Shown here: positions 53,090-63,223 of the stretch, one piece after another
Position numbering within the stretch: the stretch's first letter is position 1
Layout of the letters: every line of letters begins with the position of its first letter
Source: Burkholderiales bacterium
GTDB taxonomy: Bacteria; Pseudomonadota; Gammaproteobacteria; Burkholderiales; Burkholderiaceae_E
Assembly (NCBI GenBank): GCA_027487815.1
Contig: JAIYCW010000017.1
Coordinates: 351,800-415,799 of the forward strand
DNA: 64,000 bases
Direction: 5' to 3'
Program-made: the position numbers and the translations under genes
Notes under the pieces: model-generated
Databases searched by the model: none
What the model saw: the letters and a program-made list of their open reading frames with translations, nothing else
What the model was told of the DNA's origin: nothing

Positions 53090-54283
53090 CTACGACGCGC
53101 TATCTTCGCTGCGCACCGGGCTCGTGGAATCCCAGCGGCTGCAGCCCGGGCAATGCCAATAAAACTGGCGGGCCTTGAAGCCACAATGCCCACATACATG
53201 GCGAAGCTGCCGCCCCAGCTGGGGTGAGAGAAGGCTGCGCATCAACTGATCGCTTTGCACTTGCTCAACAAGCCCTGTAGATGAGGTTTGCTGAGTGAGC
53301 TCACCCTGCTTGATTCGCAGCATAAGCAAACGGTCCAGCCCCGCCAATGACGGGCGCTGCACCATGCGCTGCTCAAGCCATGTGCGAGTGGAAGCCGCGC
53401 CATCACGACTCAGGCGCACCTCAACCATGGCCTCCAGCACGTCAGCTCCAGCCTGAGTGGCGCTCACTGACTCCAAGGCGTTGAGCCCGGCATCGAGTCG
53501 ACCAAGTCTCTGGTGGGCCGCGAGCCAATCGCGAGCTGTCAGGTTCATGGCTTGAGGCGCCAACTGCAAGACCTGAGTCCACCAGCTGATCGCCTGCTCA
53601 GGATCATCCTGCCCCATCGCCCATTGGCCCAGCGCAATCAAAGCTCGCGGATGAGTGGGTGAGGTTTCATGCGCAAGTTTAAGCAGCCGCAGCGCTTCTT
53701 GTGGATCCTTGCTCAGGGCCGCAAGTTCACATCTAAAGTGGGTAATCCAGGGCTGATGGGTTTTGGCGTCCGCACCCGCGCTCAAGGCCTGCTGTGCCAG
53801 ATCAATTGCAAGCGGCCAATCACGCACCTTTTGGGCAATATCCAGGCGAGCGCCCAGGGCTGCCGCTTCATACTCTGTGCCCTTGAGCCGATGAAACACA
53901 TCCTCCGCACGATCCATCAATCCGGCCTTGAGAAAGTCCTGCCCCAACTCATGGAGGGCATGCGCACGCTGGCTGGCTGGCAAATCCGTACGCTGCGCCA
54001 GATTCTCATGCACGCGAATTGCCCGATCGGTTTCACCTCGGCGCCTGAACAGATTACCGAGCGCAAAGTGCAACTCAATCGTGTCCGGGTCCAACCGCAC
54101 CACATCGATAAAGGCATCAATCGCCTTATCGGGTTGCTCATTGAGCAGGAAATTCAGGCCTTTGAAATAGGCATCGGGCATTTTTGAGGCGGGCATCACC
54201 TTGCCGCCATCGGAGCGCGTGGTCCACCAACCCAGCCCAAAAAAGAGTGGCAAGGCCAGCAGCCACCAAAGCTCAATTTCCAT
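53090..54283 (-). CDS. lapB: LPS assembly protein LapB (YciM)
   Basis: This 397-residue inner-membrane anchored TPR protein controls LpxC turnover and LPS assembly. It has an N-terminal hydrophobic anchor (about residues 4-20), a long TPR array (from about 40, starting YFKGLNFLLNEQPDKAIDAF), and a C-terminal rubredoxin-like zinc domain CGHCGFKARQFYWHCPGC. It lies downstream of lapA, as expected. Confidence 0.95.
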   Translation of the reverse strand: MEIELWWLLALPLFFGLGWWTTRSDGGKVMPASKMPDAYFKGLNFLLNEQPDKAIDAFIDVVRLDPDTIELHFALGNLFRRRGETDRAIRVHENLAQRTDLPASQRAHALHELGQDFLKAGLMDRAEDVFHRLKGTEYEAAALGARLDIAQKVRDWPLAIDLAQQALSAGADAKTHQPWITHFRCELAALSKDPQEALRLLKLAHETSPTHPRALIALGQWAMGQDDPEQAISWWTQVLQLAPQAMNLTARDWLAAHQRLGRLDAGLNALESVSATQAGADVLEAMVEVRLSRDGAASTRTWLEQRMVQRPSLAGLDRLLMLRIKQGELTQQTSSTGLVEQVQSDQLMRSLLSPQLGRQLRHVCGHCGFKARQFYWHCPGCSRWDSTSPVRSEDSAS

Positions 54284-54343
54284 AGGAACTGCGCAACATC
54301 AATCGCTTTGACTCAAGCTTCAATCCCAATCCAGTGCCGCGCT

Positions 54344-54688
54344 TCAGGGGCTGATTCCGGATTTGGCAGCAAGACTTGCAGCACTCGCCACGGTGGGCAA
54401 AGGCGCATCCAGTGGCACGCCAGGTGGCGGCGGGGCTGGCTTCACAAGCTTGAGCTCTTTTTTCAGGCGCCCAATCTCACGACGCTGCCGAAACATGGCG
54501 GGCAGACAAGAAAGCAGCCCGACCACTACGCCACCGACAAAAAACAGCAGCAAAAAAATCACCAGCGGCGCGCGCCAGAACTGATCGAGCCCAAGGAAAT
54601 GCAGTTCGACCACACCAGTGTTGGTCAATGCAAAGCCCAGAACAATCAGAAAAAGAAACAGTCGGAAGATCCAGGTCAGGATCGTCAT
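54344..54688 (-). CDS. lapA: LapA-family membrane protein (DUF1049)
   Basis: This 114-residue protein has two N-terminal membrane helices joined by the LapA loop [16 protein letters not shown] cytoplasmic coiled-coil segment ([13 protein letters not shown]) and a Pro/Ala-rich tail follow. It is the partner of LapB in LPS regulation. The start overlaps the ihfB stop by four bases. Confidence 0.9.
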   Translation of the reverse strand: MTILTWIFRLFLFLIVLGFALTNTGVVELHFLGLDQFWRAPLVIFLLLFFVGGVVVGLLSCLPAMFRQRREIGRLKKELKLVKPAPPPPGVPLDAPLPTVASAASLAAKSGISP

Positions 54689-55029
54689 TTGAGCGCGCCC
54701 AGACTTTCATGCAGCCTGAGGGCATCATCCACCCGTTCGCGCAACACCTTGCCAGGCTTGAAGTGAGGTACCCGCTTTTCGGGGACCAGCACTTTTTCGC
54801 CAGACTTGGGGTTGCGCCCGACACGAGGCGGACGCTTGGATAGCGCAAAACTCCCAAAGCCACGAATCTCGATGCGATGCCCCCGCGAGAGGGTATCGGC
54901 CATCGCATCAAGAATCGTTTTAACAGCAAACTCTGCGTCTTTCGCAACCAGCTGGGGATAGCGTTCGGCCAACCGGGCAATCAGCTCGGATTTGGTCATC
55001 GCCGGGGCCAGCTTGTCGTCAGGACGCAT
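54685..55029 (-). CDS. ihfB: Integration host factor beta subunit
   Basis: This DNA-bending nucleoid protein pairs with IHF-alpha. The IHF/HU core has [15 protein letters not shown], then [27 protein letters not shown] with the DNA-intercalating Pro (in RNPKSG). The 114 residues include a 10-residue N-terminal extension from the ATG at 55029, which has AAGGTG upstream. The ATG at 54999 matches the classical N terminus but lacks a ribosome site, so both starts are plausible. Confidence 0.93.
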   Translation of the reverse strand: MRPDDKLAPAMTKSELIARLAERYPQLVAKDAEFAVKTILDAMADTLSRGHRIEIRGFGSFALSKRPPRVGRNPKSGEKVLVPEKRVPHFKPGKVLRERVDDALRLHESLGALK

Positions 55030-55079
55030 GGTTCACCTTGTGGCTAGGGTTATTAATGCCTTGGCTGTAAGCCTGGACT

Positions 55080-56798
55080 TTAGGCCTTGTCGCCACCCTG
55101 ATCAAGCTTGGCACGCAGCAAAGCGCCGAGGTTGGTGGTGCCCGAAGCAGCACTCGACTCAGCTTGCATACGCTCCATCGCCTGAGCGGTTTCGACATTG
55201 TCTTTGGCTTTGATCGACAACTGCACAGACCGGTTTTTCCGATCCACGTTGATGATCATGGCTTCGACTTCATCGCCCTCTTTCATATGCACACGGGCAT
55301 CTTCCACGCGATCGCGCGAGATTTCCGAAGCACGCAAATAGGCTTCCACATCGCCACCGATATCAATCACGGCACCCTTGGGGTCCACCGCTTTTACGAT
55401 GCCTTTAACCAGCGCGCCTTTTTCATGGGCTCCAGCAAAGTTGGTGAACGGGTCACCATCCATTTGCTTGATACCCAGGGAGATACGCTCGCGCTCGGTG
55501 TCGATAGCCAACACCACAGCGCTGACATCATCACCCTTCTTGAAGTTGCGCACAGCCTCTTCGCCCTGCTGATTCCAGGACAGATCGGACAAGTGGACCA
55601 AGCCATCGATCCCGCCAGGCAAGCCAATGAACACACCAAAATCAGTGATCGACTTGATGGTGCCGCTGACCTTATCGCCCTTGCGATTATTGTCTGCAAA
55701 CTCTTCCCATGGATTCGGACGGCACTGCTTCATGCCCAGGGAAATACGACGACGCTCCTCATCGATCTCCAGCACCATGACTTCGGTTTCATCACCGAGG
55801 GCCACGACTTTGCCAGGATTGACGTTCTTGTTGGTCCAGTCCATTTCCGAGACGTGGACCAAGCCTTCGATACCGGGTTCGATCTCAACGAATGCACCGT
55901 AGTCGGTGATGTTGGTGACCTTGCCAAACATGCGGGTGCCCGTGGGGTAGCGACGTGCAATACCAACCCATGGATCATCACCCAGCTGCTTGATACCCAG
56001 CGAGACGCGGTTTTTATCCTGATCGAACTTGAGCACCTTGGCGGTGACTTCCTGGCCCACGCTGAGCACTTCGGAAGGATGACGCACACGACGCCATGCC
56101 ATATCGGTGATGTGCAGCAAACCATCGATGCCGCCCAGATCCACAAACGCGCCGTAGTCGGTGATGTTCTTGACCAGACCCTTGACGGTAGAACCTTCGG
56201 AGAGGTTTTCGAGCAGCTTGGCGCGCTCTTCACCCTGCGACAACTCGATCACCGCGCGACGCGACAACACCACGTTGTTGCGCTTGCGATCCAGCTTGAT
56301 GACCTTGAACTCCATGGTCTTGCCCTCGAAGGGCGAGGTGTCCTTGACAGGACGTGTATCAATCAGCGAGCCGGGCAAAAATGCGCGGATGCCGGTGGTC
56401 ATCACGGTAAGACCGCCTTTGACCTTGCCAGTGACGGTGCCGGTGACCAGCTCTCCGGACTCAAGCGCTTTTTCAAGGCTCAGCCAGGCGGCCAAACGCT
56501 TGGCGCGATCGCGCGATAAACGGGTTTCGCCATAGCCATTTTCCAGCGAGTCGATCGCTACCGATACGAAGTCGCCTTCGCGCACATCGAGTTCACCTTT
56601 ATCGTTGTGAAACTCTTCGATATCGATATAGCTTTCCGACTTCAGGCCGGCATTGACCACCACAAAGTTATGGTCGATGCGAATCACCTCAGCGGTGATC
56701 ACTTCGCCAGAACGCATGACTTGGTGGGATAGGGATTCTTCGAATAGAGCGGCGAAGCTCTCGATTGCGACAGGTGCCGCAGCAGTTGCAGTTGACAA
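55080..56798 (-). CDS. rpsA: 30S ribosomal protein S1
   Basis: This 572-residue mRNA-binding ribosomal protein is built from six S1 domains, with repeated [19 protein letters not shown] units clearly visible at about 190, 275, 360 and 450. It opens near [11 protein letters not shown], the conserved S1 start. No ATG lies near the expected N terminus. The TTG at 56798 has GGAAG 5 bases upstream and gives a family-like [19 protein letters not shown] start, so I choose it. The 112-base leader may hold the usual autoregulatory region. Confidence 0.96.
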   Translation of the reverse strand: MSTATAAAPVAIESFAALFEESLSHQVMRSGEVITAEVIRIDHNFVVVNAGLKSESYIDIEEFHNDKGELDVREGDFVSVAIDSLENGYGETRLSRDRAKRLAAWLSLEKALESGELVTGTVTGKVKGGLTVMTTGIRAFLPGSLIDTRPVKDTSPFEGKTMEFKVIKLDRKRNNVVLSRRAVIELSQGEERAKLLENLSEGSTVKGLVKNITDYGAFVDLGGIDGLLHITDMAWRRVRHPSEVLSVGQEVTAKVLKFDQDKNRVSLGIKQLGDDPWVGIARRYPTGTRMFGKVTNITDYGAFVEIEPGIEGLVHVSEMDWTNKNVNPGKVVALGDETEVMVLEIDEERRRISLGMKQCRPNPWEEFADNNRKGDKVSGTIKSITDFGVFIGLPGGIDGLVHLSDLSWNQQGEEAVRNFKKGDDVSAVVLAIDTERERISLGIKQMDGDPFTNFAGAHEKGALVKGIVKAVDPKGAVIDIGGDVEAYLRASEISRDRVEDARVHMKEGDEVEAMIINVDRKNRSVQLSIKAKDNVETAQAMERMQAESSAASGTTNLGALLRAKLDQGGDKA

Positions 56799-56910
56799 AA
56801 TAACTTCCAGTTAACGCACCCAACCCTCAGCCGATCCGAAATCCGGAGCAGTAAGCCAAAAGCAGGTGGAGTAGAAAAAGGTCTTCAGATTCAAGCTCGC
56901 GCCCGCCCCC

Positions 56911-57588
56911 TCAGACCACCCCTCGCTCTTGTGCGGCTTGCACTACCCGAGTCACCGTGTCATCGATGCTCAGGCTGGTGGAATCCAGCACCAAAGCGCC
57001 TTCCGCTGGCTTCAAAGGCGCTACTGCCCGCGACATATCGCGGGAATCACGCTGCTCCAAATCCTTGAGAAGGTCGTCGATATTAGCGGAAAATCCCTTA
57101 TCGATCAACTGTTTATGCCTTCTTTGAGCGCGCGAAACGACGCTCGCGGTCAGAAACACCTTCAGGGCAGCTTCGGGGAACACCACCGTGCCCATATCCC
57201 GACCGTCGGCAACCAGGCCAGGAGCCTGGGCGAAATCCCTCTGAAGCTGCAGCAAAGCCGTACGCAACTGGGGGTAAACCGCCACTCGAGAGGCCGCCTG
57301 CCCGACGGGCTCGGCACGAATCGCAAGCGTAACTTCAGCCCCATCAAGCAGCACGGTTTCACCAATAAACTGCGGCTTGAGATGGGCCGCGCACCGCGCC
57401 AAGCCCGCTTCATCATCGAGCAACACACCGCTGCCCATCGCCTTGAGCGCGGTCAAACGATAAAGCGCGCCGGAATCGAGCAAATGCCAGCCCAGTGCCC
57501 CGGCAACCCGGGCCGCAATGGTTCCCTTGCCAGAAGCCGTGGGGCCGTCAATCGTGATAACCGGGACGGGATGGACTGCAGACATCAT
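56911..57588 (-). CDS. cmk: Cytidylate kinase
   Basis: This 225-residue kinase converts CMP/dCMP to the diphosphates. The P-loop [11 protein letters not shown], the [10 protein letters not shown] segment and the C-terminal [13 protein letters not shown] match CMK. Two ATGs in tandem (57588, 57585) have GGAGG 8 bases upstream of the first. The rpsA-cmk-aroA order is canonical. Confidence 0.95.
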   Translation of the reverse strand: MMSAVHPVPVITIDGPTASGKGTIAARVAGALGWHLLDSGALYRLTALKAMGSGVLLDDEAGLARCAAHLKPQFIGETVLLDGAEVTLAIRAEPVGQAASRVAVYPQLRTALLQLQRDFAQAPGLVADGRDMGTVVFPEAALKVFLTASVVSRAQRRHKQLIDKGFSANIDDLLKDLEQRDSRDMSRAVAPLKPAEGALVLDSTSLSIDDTVTRVVQAAQERGVV

Positions 57589-57639
57589 CAACCTAGCCTC
57601 CCAATACCTGTACCGCAATCCCTGTACCAAACACGCCGA

Positions 57640-58977
57640 CTAAACCGCCAAAGCAGTGACTTGCATCCCTGCGCGGTTGGCCAGTTCGACAAACCCTGGA
57701 AACGAGGTGCCTACGTTCAGCGTATCGGTGATTGTGATGGGTGCAGCCGCCCTCAAGCTGGCTACAGCAAAGGCCATGGCAATCCGGTGATCCCCATGCG
57801 AATCAACCACCCCGCCGCTGAACACCTCACGATGCTCGCCACGGCCCTGAATCACCATGCCATCGGGCGTCGGCTCGGCATCAATGCCCAACTTGCGCAA
57901 GCCATCGGCCATCACCGCGATACGGTCCGACTCCTTAACGCGCAACTCCTCGGCGCCTGTGAGCACCGTCTTGCCGCGTGCGCAAGCCGCAGCAACAAAG
58001 AGCACTGGGAACTCGTCGATCGCCAGCGGCACCAACGCTTCAGGAATCTCAATGCCCCGCAGCTCGCCCGCATTCACCACCAGATCAGCCACCGGTTCGC
58101 CAGCAGCATCGCGCGGGTTGGTGAGCGTGATTGAGGCACCCATCAGGCGCAAAATATCAATCACTCCGGTGCGGGTGGGGTTGATGCCCACATGCTCCAG
58201 CGTCAAGGTCGAGCCGCTTGCAATCGCCGCAGCCACCAAGAAAAAGGCGGATGACGAAATATCAGCGGGTACATCCACGGCGGTGGCGCGCAGGTGTTGG
58301 CCACCTTCTATCGACGCAGTCGCGCCATCACGCTGCACCTTGACCCCAAACCCGCCCAACATGCGCTCGGTGTGATCACGGGTTGGTGCGGGCTCAGTGA
58401 CACTGGTTTTGCCGCTTGCATACAAACCTGCCAGGAGCACTGCAGACTTCACCTGGGCGCTCGCCATCGGCAGCGTGTAATCGATCCCATTGAGAGATTG
58501 CCCGCCGATCAGCCGCACCGGCGGTGTGCCGCCTGCGGTGGTTTCGATCTTTGCGCCCATCAAAGCCAGCGGCATAGACACGCGCTTCATTGGCCGCTTG
58601 GTCAAGCTCTCGTCACCGACCAGCAAACAGTCAAAGGCCTGCCCGGCCAGCAGCCCCATCAGCAAGCGCATCGCCGTGCCAGCGTTGCCACAATCGAGCG
58701 CCTGATTCGTAGCCTTCAGGCCGTGTAAGCCAACCCCTTCGACCGTGACCCTTCCAGCGTGAGGACCCTCAATCCTAACCCCAAGTGCGCGAAACACATT
58801 CATGGTCGAGATCGCATCCGCGCCCTCCAGGAAACCACTGACTTCAGTGACCCCAGTAGCCAAAGCACCGAGCATCACGGAGCGATGGGAAATCGACTTG
58901 TCCCCGGGCACTCGCAAACTTCCTGCCAGAAGATGCCCGGCTCGGGGTTGCGCGTAAAAATTCTGCACCTGATTCAT
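57640..58977 (-). CDS. aroA: 3-phosphoshikimate 1-carboxyvinyltransferase (EPSP synthase)
   Basis: This 445-residue enzyme joins shikimate 3-phosphate and PEP in chorismate synthesis. It has the GDKSISHR start motif, LDCGNAGTAMRLLMG, LPMASAQVKSA, and VKESDRI near the C terminus. The ATG at 58977 is chosen over a TTG two codons upstream. It is followed by cmk after 51 bases. Confidence 0.96.
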   Translation of the reverse strand: MNQVQNFYAQPRAGHLLAGSLRVPGDKSISHRSVMLGALATGVTEVSGFLEGADAISTMNVFRALGVRIEGPHAGRVTVEGVGLHGLKATNQALDCGNAGTAMRLLMGLLAGQAFDCLLVGDESLTKRPMKRVSMPLALMGAKIETTAGGTPPVRLIGGQSLNGIDYTLPMASAQVKSAVLLAGLYASGKTSVTEPAPTRDHTERMLGGFGVKVQRDGATASIEGGQHLRATAVDVPADISSSAFFLVAAAIASGSTLTLEHVGINPTRTGVIDILRLMGASITLTNPRDAAGEPVADLVVNAGELRGIEIPEALVPLAIDEFPVLFVAAACARGKTVLTGAEELRVKESDRIAVMADGLRKLGIDAEPTPDGMVIQGRGEHREVFSGGVVDSHGDHRIAMAFAVASLRAAAPITITDTLNVGTSFPGFVELANRAGMQVTALAV

Positions 58978-59010
58978 CCTCAATGGGTGTGTGTTTTTAA
59001 GGGAGACTTT

Positions 59011-59880
59011 TTAATCCTGAAGCTGGCGTCGCCATGCACTGGCTTGCGCAAACTCGCGCTGCAAAGCTTGCCTGTCCTGAGCATCCAGCAAATCAATCTG
59101 GGTCTGCAATTGACCAATAATCTGCATGATTCCACTTCGCACCGCCAGCCGATTATCCATCACGATGTCAGCCCACAAGGCGGCATCCGAAGCACCAATA
59201 CGCGTAGTGTCCTTCAGGCCTGCGCCTGCCGCCACCAGGGCGGCTTGGGACTGATCGCTTCTTGCCAGGGCTGAGCACAAAGCGAAAGCCACGGCATGAG
59301 GCATATGCGAAACCGCAGCGTACAACGCATCATGTTCATCGGCAGGCATGGTCTGCACCCGGCAGCCCCACTGGGCCAGGACCTCGGTCCAGGTTTGTTG
59401 GGCGTCCGTGGCGGTTTGCACTTGAGGGCAAAGGACCCAGCGCGCCCCTTGAAACAATTTGGCTCGGGCAGCCCCCGGGCCGCGTTGCTCTGAGCCTGCG
59501 ATCGGATGGCCAGGAACAAAACGCGAAATCGCCGTACCCAAATGCCGATGTGCGCTGGCAATGACCGACTGTTTGGTAGAGGCGCAATCCGTGATCACCA
59601 CCCCTGCGCGTAATTTGCCACGATGCTGGCCGATCTCGTTAAGCACCTGATCCATCGCCGATGGCGGACAGGCCAGAACAATCACATCAGCCTGGCCCAC
59701 AAGATCACCAAGCGCGCCCACTTGATCAATCAATCCAGCGGCGAGTGCTGCCTGAGGGTCGTCGCCTGGCCCGCAGGCGCTAATGACTTTTGCCATGCCG
59801 TGAGCTCGGAGCGCGGCCGCCACCGAGCCGCCGATCATGCCGACGCCAACTACCAACGCATGGGAGAAATGCCGCGTCAC
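59011..59880 (-). CDS. tyrA: Prephenate dehydrogenase
   Basis: This 289-residue enzyme makes 4-hydroxyphenylpyruvate from prephenate, the tyrosine branch. It has an NAD-binding GVGMIGGSV and a HPIAGSE(Q)RGP segment with the catalytic His, and it lacks a chorismate mutase domain. The GTG start overlaps the hisC stop by four bases. Confidence 0.93.
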   Translation of the reverse strand: MTRHFSHALVVGVGMIGGSVAAALRAHGMAKVISACGPGDDPQAALAAGLIDQVGALGDLVGQADVIVLACPPSAMDQVLNEIGQHRGKLRAGVVITDCASTKQSVIASAHRHLGTAISRFVPGHPIAGSEQRGPGAARAKLFQGARWVLCPQVQTATDAQQTWTEVLAQWGCRVQTMPADEHDALYAAVSHMPHAVAFALCSALARSDQSQAALVAAGAGLKDTTRIGASDAALWADIVMDNRLAVRSGIMQIIGQLQTQIDLLDAQDRQALQREFAQASAWRRQLQD

Positions 59881-60977
59881 AGCACCTGCTTTAAGGCTTC
59901 AAGAAAGCGCGAGTTTTCCTCGGGCAACCCCACCGAGATACGCAACCAGCGCGGCAATCCATAGTTGTTGACCGGGCGTACGATCACACCCAGCTTGAGC
60001 AAGCCATTAAACACGCGCATGCCAGCTTCATCGTCTTGGCCCACCTGCACCAGAACAAAATTCGCAAACGACGGCACGTAGCGCAACCCCAGCCCTGCGA
60101 ACGCCGCTTGCATACGATCCAGCTCGGTGCGGTTGAGCTCGAAACTGCGCTGCAGGAAATCCTGATCCTGGATCGCGGCCACCGCAGCCGCCTGCGCCAG
60201 GGAATTCACATTAAATGGCTGGCGCACGCGATTAAGCAGATCAGTCAACGCGGGCTGAGCCACCGCAAAGCCAACCCGCAAGCCCGCCAAACCATAGGCT
60301 TTGGACATGGTGCGCGAAAGAATCAGGTTGGGAAATCGCTTTACCCAGCCCACCGAATCAAAACGCAACTCGGGCGGAAGGTATTCGTTGTAGGCCTCGT
60401 CCAGCACCACCACCACATGCGCGGGTACCGCGCTCAGGAAGGCCTCCACCTCTTGATGGGTAACGAAGGTGCCGGTGGGATTGTTCGGGTTGGCCACAAA
60501 CACCATCCGGGTTTGTGGGGTGATCGCAGCCAGCATCGCAGGTAAATCATGACCCAGGTCTTTGGCCGGCACCACAATCGCCTGCGCACCCACTGCCTGG
60601 GTTGCCAGTGCATAGACTGCAAAGGAATGCTGGGCATAAATCACCTGATCACCCGGGGCCAGGAAGGCACGTGCTGCCAATTCAAGAATATCGTTGGAGC
60701 CATTGCCCAGCGTGACCCAGCCCATCGGCACATCGTACTTATTAACCACCGCCTGCTTGAGGGCAAAGCCATTGCCATCCGGGTAACGGCCCAGCTCACT
60801 GATCTCCTTGAGCATCGCCTGCTTGGCCGACTCGGGCATGCCCAGCGGATTTTCATTCGAGGCCAGCTTCACAATCTCGGACTCGGCCAGTCCCAACTCG
60901 CGTGCCAATTCCGAAATCGGCTTGCCGGGTTGATAAGGCGCAATTGCCCGGATGTATCCGGGGGCTTGAACTGACAT
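59877..60977 (-). CDS. hisC: Histidinol-phosphate aminotransferase
   Basis: This 366-residue PLP-dependent aminotransferase is in the hisC/aspartate fold-type I group. The PLP lysine is in SRTMSKAYGLAGLRVG, with ASNENPLG near the N terminus and NPNNPTGT. In this operon it may serve both histidine and aromatic amino acids (a broad-range role is an inference from its neighbours pheA and tyrA). AGGAG is 6 bases upstream of the ATG. Confidence 0.92.
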   Translation of the reverse strand: MSVQAPGYIRAIAPYQPGKPISELARELGLAESEIVKLASNENPLGMPESAKQAMLKEISELGRYPDGNGFALKQAVVNKYDVPMGWVTLGNGSNDILELAARAFLAPGDQVIYAQHSFAVYALATQAVGAQAIVVPAKDLGHDLPAMLAAITPQTRMVFVANPNNPTGTFVTHQEVEAFLSAVPAHVVVVLDEAYNEYLPPELRFDSVGWVKRFPNLILSRTMSKAYGLAGLRVGFAVAQPALTDLLNRVRQPFNVNSLAQAAAVAAIQDQDFLQRSFELNRTELDRMQAAFAGLGLRYVPSFANFVLVQVGQDDEAGMRVFNGLLKLGVIVRPVNNYGLPRWLRISVGLPEENSRFLEALKQVL

Positions 60978-61022
60978 GATCTTTCTCCTGCAAATAGTGG
61001 GGCGGAATAGGGGTGCTGTGAC

Positions 61023-62117
61023 TTAATCCGCCGCGCGCGGGTAGGACCCGAGCACTTTATAAAACGCCGCCTGACCTTTAAGCTCAGATAGCGCAGCCGC
61101 CACATTAGCGTCTTGCTGATGCCCAAGCAGATCAATGTAAAAGTAGTACTCCCAGTGCCCCTGACGAGCCGGCCGGGATTCAAAACGCTTCATCGATACC
61201 CCATGACGAGCCAGCGGCTCAATCAATGCATGCACCGCACCGGCACGATCCGGCACCGAAAGAATCAGCGAGGTCTGATCATGCCCGCTTGATATGGTTT
61301 CGTAGCGACCAAGTGCCAAAAAGCGGGTGCGGTTGTGCGGGTCATCCTGGATATTGCGGGCCACCACTTCGAGCTGATAGCGGCTGGCAGCCAACTCACT
61401 TGCAATCCCGGCAAACGCCGAATCTAGGGAGGCCAAACGCGCCCCCTCAGCATTACTCGATACCGGTACACGCTCGAGTTGCGCAGCATGCAAATCCAGC
61501 CACCCTTGACATTGCGCAAGCGCCTGAGGATGCGCGCATACGCGCTTCACACCCTCAAGCGAGCCCGAAAGACTCATCAAACTATGCTGTACTGACAACG
61601 ATACTTCACCGCAAATCTGCAGCTCAGTAGACAGCAGCAAATCCAGCGAACGATTCACCACACCTTCAGTCGAGTTCTCCACCGGCACAATGCCAAAATC
61701 AGCACTACCCGCTTCCGTGGCGCGAAACACTTCATCAATCGTGGCGCAGGCCACCGGCTGCACACCCGATCCAAAATGCTTGAACAGGGCGATCTCTGAA
61801 AACGTGCCTGCGGGCCCGAGAAAAGCCACCCGCATGCGGCGCTCCAGCTCGCGGCAAGCCGACATCACTTCGCGATAAATCGCACTGAGCGCTTCATCAC
61901 CCAGCGGCCCCTGATTACGCTCACGCACTCTGGCAATCACTTGCGCTTCACGCTCCGGGCGATATACCGGCGTGCCATCTTTCGCTTTCACATGACCCAC
62001 CTGCTGAGCCAGGCTTGCGCGTTGATTCAGCAGGCGCACCAGCTCGGCATCCAGCGCGTCGATCTGTGAGCGCAATACATCGAGGCTTGGCAGCGCCTCG
62101 GAGGGTGCTTTATCCAT
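61023..62117 (-). CDS. pheA: Bifunctional chorismate mutase/prephenate dehydratase
   Basis: This 364-residue P-protein makes phenylpyruvate for phenylalanine. It has an AroQ chorismate mutase domain (about 5-90), a dehydratase domain ([17 protein letters not shown] onwards), and a C-terminal ACT domain (about 285-360) with KRFESRPA, which binds phenylalanine. Its start region overlaps serC by 8 bases. Confidence 0.96.
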   Translation of the reverse strand: MDKAPSEALPSLDVLRSQIDALDAELVRLLNQRASLAQQVGHVKAKDGTPVYRPEREAQVIARVRERNQGPLGDEALSAIYREVMSACRELERRMRVAFLGPAGTFSEIALFKHFGSGVQPVACATIDEVFRATEAGSADFGIVPVENSTEGVVNRSLDLLLSTELQICGEVSLSVQHSLMSLSGSLEGVKRVCAHPQALAQCQGWLDLHAAQLERVPVSSNAEGARLASLDSAFAGIASELAASRYQLEVVARNIQDDPHNRTRFLALGRYETISSGHDQTSLILSVPDRAGAVHALIEPLARHGVSMKRFESRPARQGHWEYYFYIDLLGHQQDANVAAALSELKGQAAFYKVLGSYPRAAD

Positions 62118-63201
62118 GAGTGCGCTCGAATTCGTTCATATAACTGACAAGAGTTTGTACCGCCTGAAGTGGCACCGCGTTATAGATCGACGCTCGCATA
62201 CCTCCAACGCTTCGATGCCCTTTCAACTGAACCATGCCCTGCGCTTTGGCTCCATCAAGAAAGGCCTGATTCAGACCTTCATCACGCAGGAAGAACGTGA
62301 CATTCATACGCGAGCGGTAGGCGGGGTCTACCCGGTTGTAAAACAATCCGCCACGATCCAGCACGTCATACAGGGCCTGAGCCTTGGCGACGTTCATCGC
62401 TTCAATCGCCGCGAGCCCGCCTTGCCGCTTGAGCCATTGAAACACGAGGCCCGCGATATAGATGCCATATGTAGGCGGGGTGTTATACATCGACCCGCTT
62501 TGATCCAACAACTGATAGTTGAACACCGAAGGACACATGGCATGCGCGCGACCCAGCAAATCACGCCGGACAATCGCCAGGGTCAAGCCTGCCGGCCCGA
62601 TGTTTTTCTGTGCCCCACCATAGATGCAGCCATAGCGATTGATATCGAGCGGGCGCGAAAGAATGTGTGATGACACATCGGCCACGATGGGCACACCTGA
62701 GGGCACCGCTTCAAAAGGAAGCTCGTGGATTTCAACGCCGTCTATTGTTTCGTTGGTACACAGATGAAAGTAGGCCGCCTGGCTATTGGTGCGCCAATGC
62801 TCGGGCGCAGGCATACCGCAATAAGGCTTGGAGGCCTCAGCCACCACATTCACCTCACCGAAGCGGCGCGCTTCTTCCACTGACTTGGCTGACCATGAAC
62901 CTGTAATCAGGTAGTCCGCACGGGCCTTCTCGCCCATTAAATTGAGGGGCACGATGGCGTTTTCGCCCAAACCGCCGCCTTGCAGAAACAGCACAGCATA
63001 GTCCGAGGGAACGGACAACAGCTCGCGCAAATCAGCTTCGGCTTGCGCAGCAATGCTGATGAACTCCGGGCCACGATGGCTCATCTCCATCACACTCATG
63101 CCCGAGCCGCGCCAATTGGTCATTTCTCTGGCGGCTTGTTCGAGCACTTCGAGAGGCAAAGCCGCTGGGCCTGCGGAAAAGTTATATGCGCGCGGTGTCA
63201 T
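62110..63201 (-). CDS. serC: Phosphoserine aminotransferase
   Basis: This 363-residue PLP enzyme of serine (and pyridoxine) biosynthesis belongs to the SerC family. It starts [18 protein letters not shown], with the PLP lysine in [13 protein letters not shown] and the C-terminal [12 protein letters not shown] substrate-binding segment. It leads the pheA-hisC-tyrA-aroA-cmk-rpsA cluster. Confidence 0.96.
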   Translation of the reverse strand: MTPRAYNFSAGPAALPLEVLEQAAREMTNWRGSGMSVMEMSHRGPEFISIAAQAEADLRELLSVPSDYAVLFLQGGGLGENAIVPLNLMGEKARADYLITGSWSAKSVEEARRFGEVNVVAEASKPYCGMPAPEHWRTNSQAAYFHLCTNETIDGVEIHELPFEAVPSGVPIVADVSSHILSRPLDINRYGCIYGGAQKNIGPAGLTLAIVRRDLLGRAHAMCPSVFNYQLLDQSGSMYNTPPTYGIYIAGLVFQWLKRQGGLAAIEAMNVAKAQALYDVLDRGGLFYNRVDPAYRSRMNVTFFLRDEGLNQAFLDGAKAQGMVQLKGHRSVGGMRASIYNAVPLQAVQTLVSYMNEFERTHG

Positions 63202-63223
63202 TGGGGTTATCGTATCAAATGGC

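Noticed and set aside
55164..58134. Long forward-strand frames opposite rpsA and cmk/aroA (451 and 401 residues)
   Set aside because: They lie antisense to clearly conserved genes and lack homology features. Open antisense frames are expected at this base composition.
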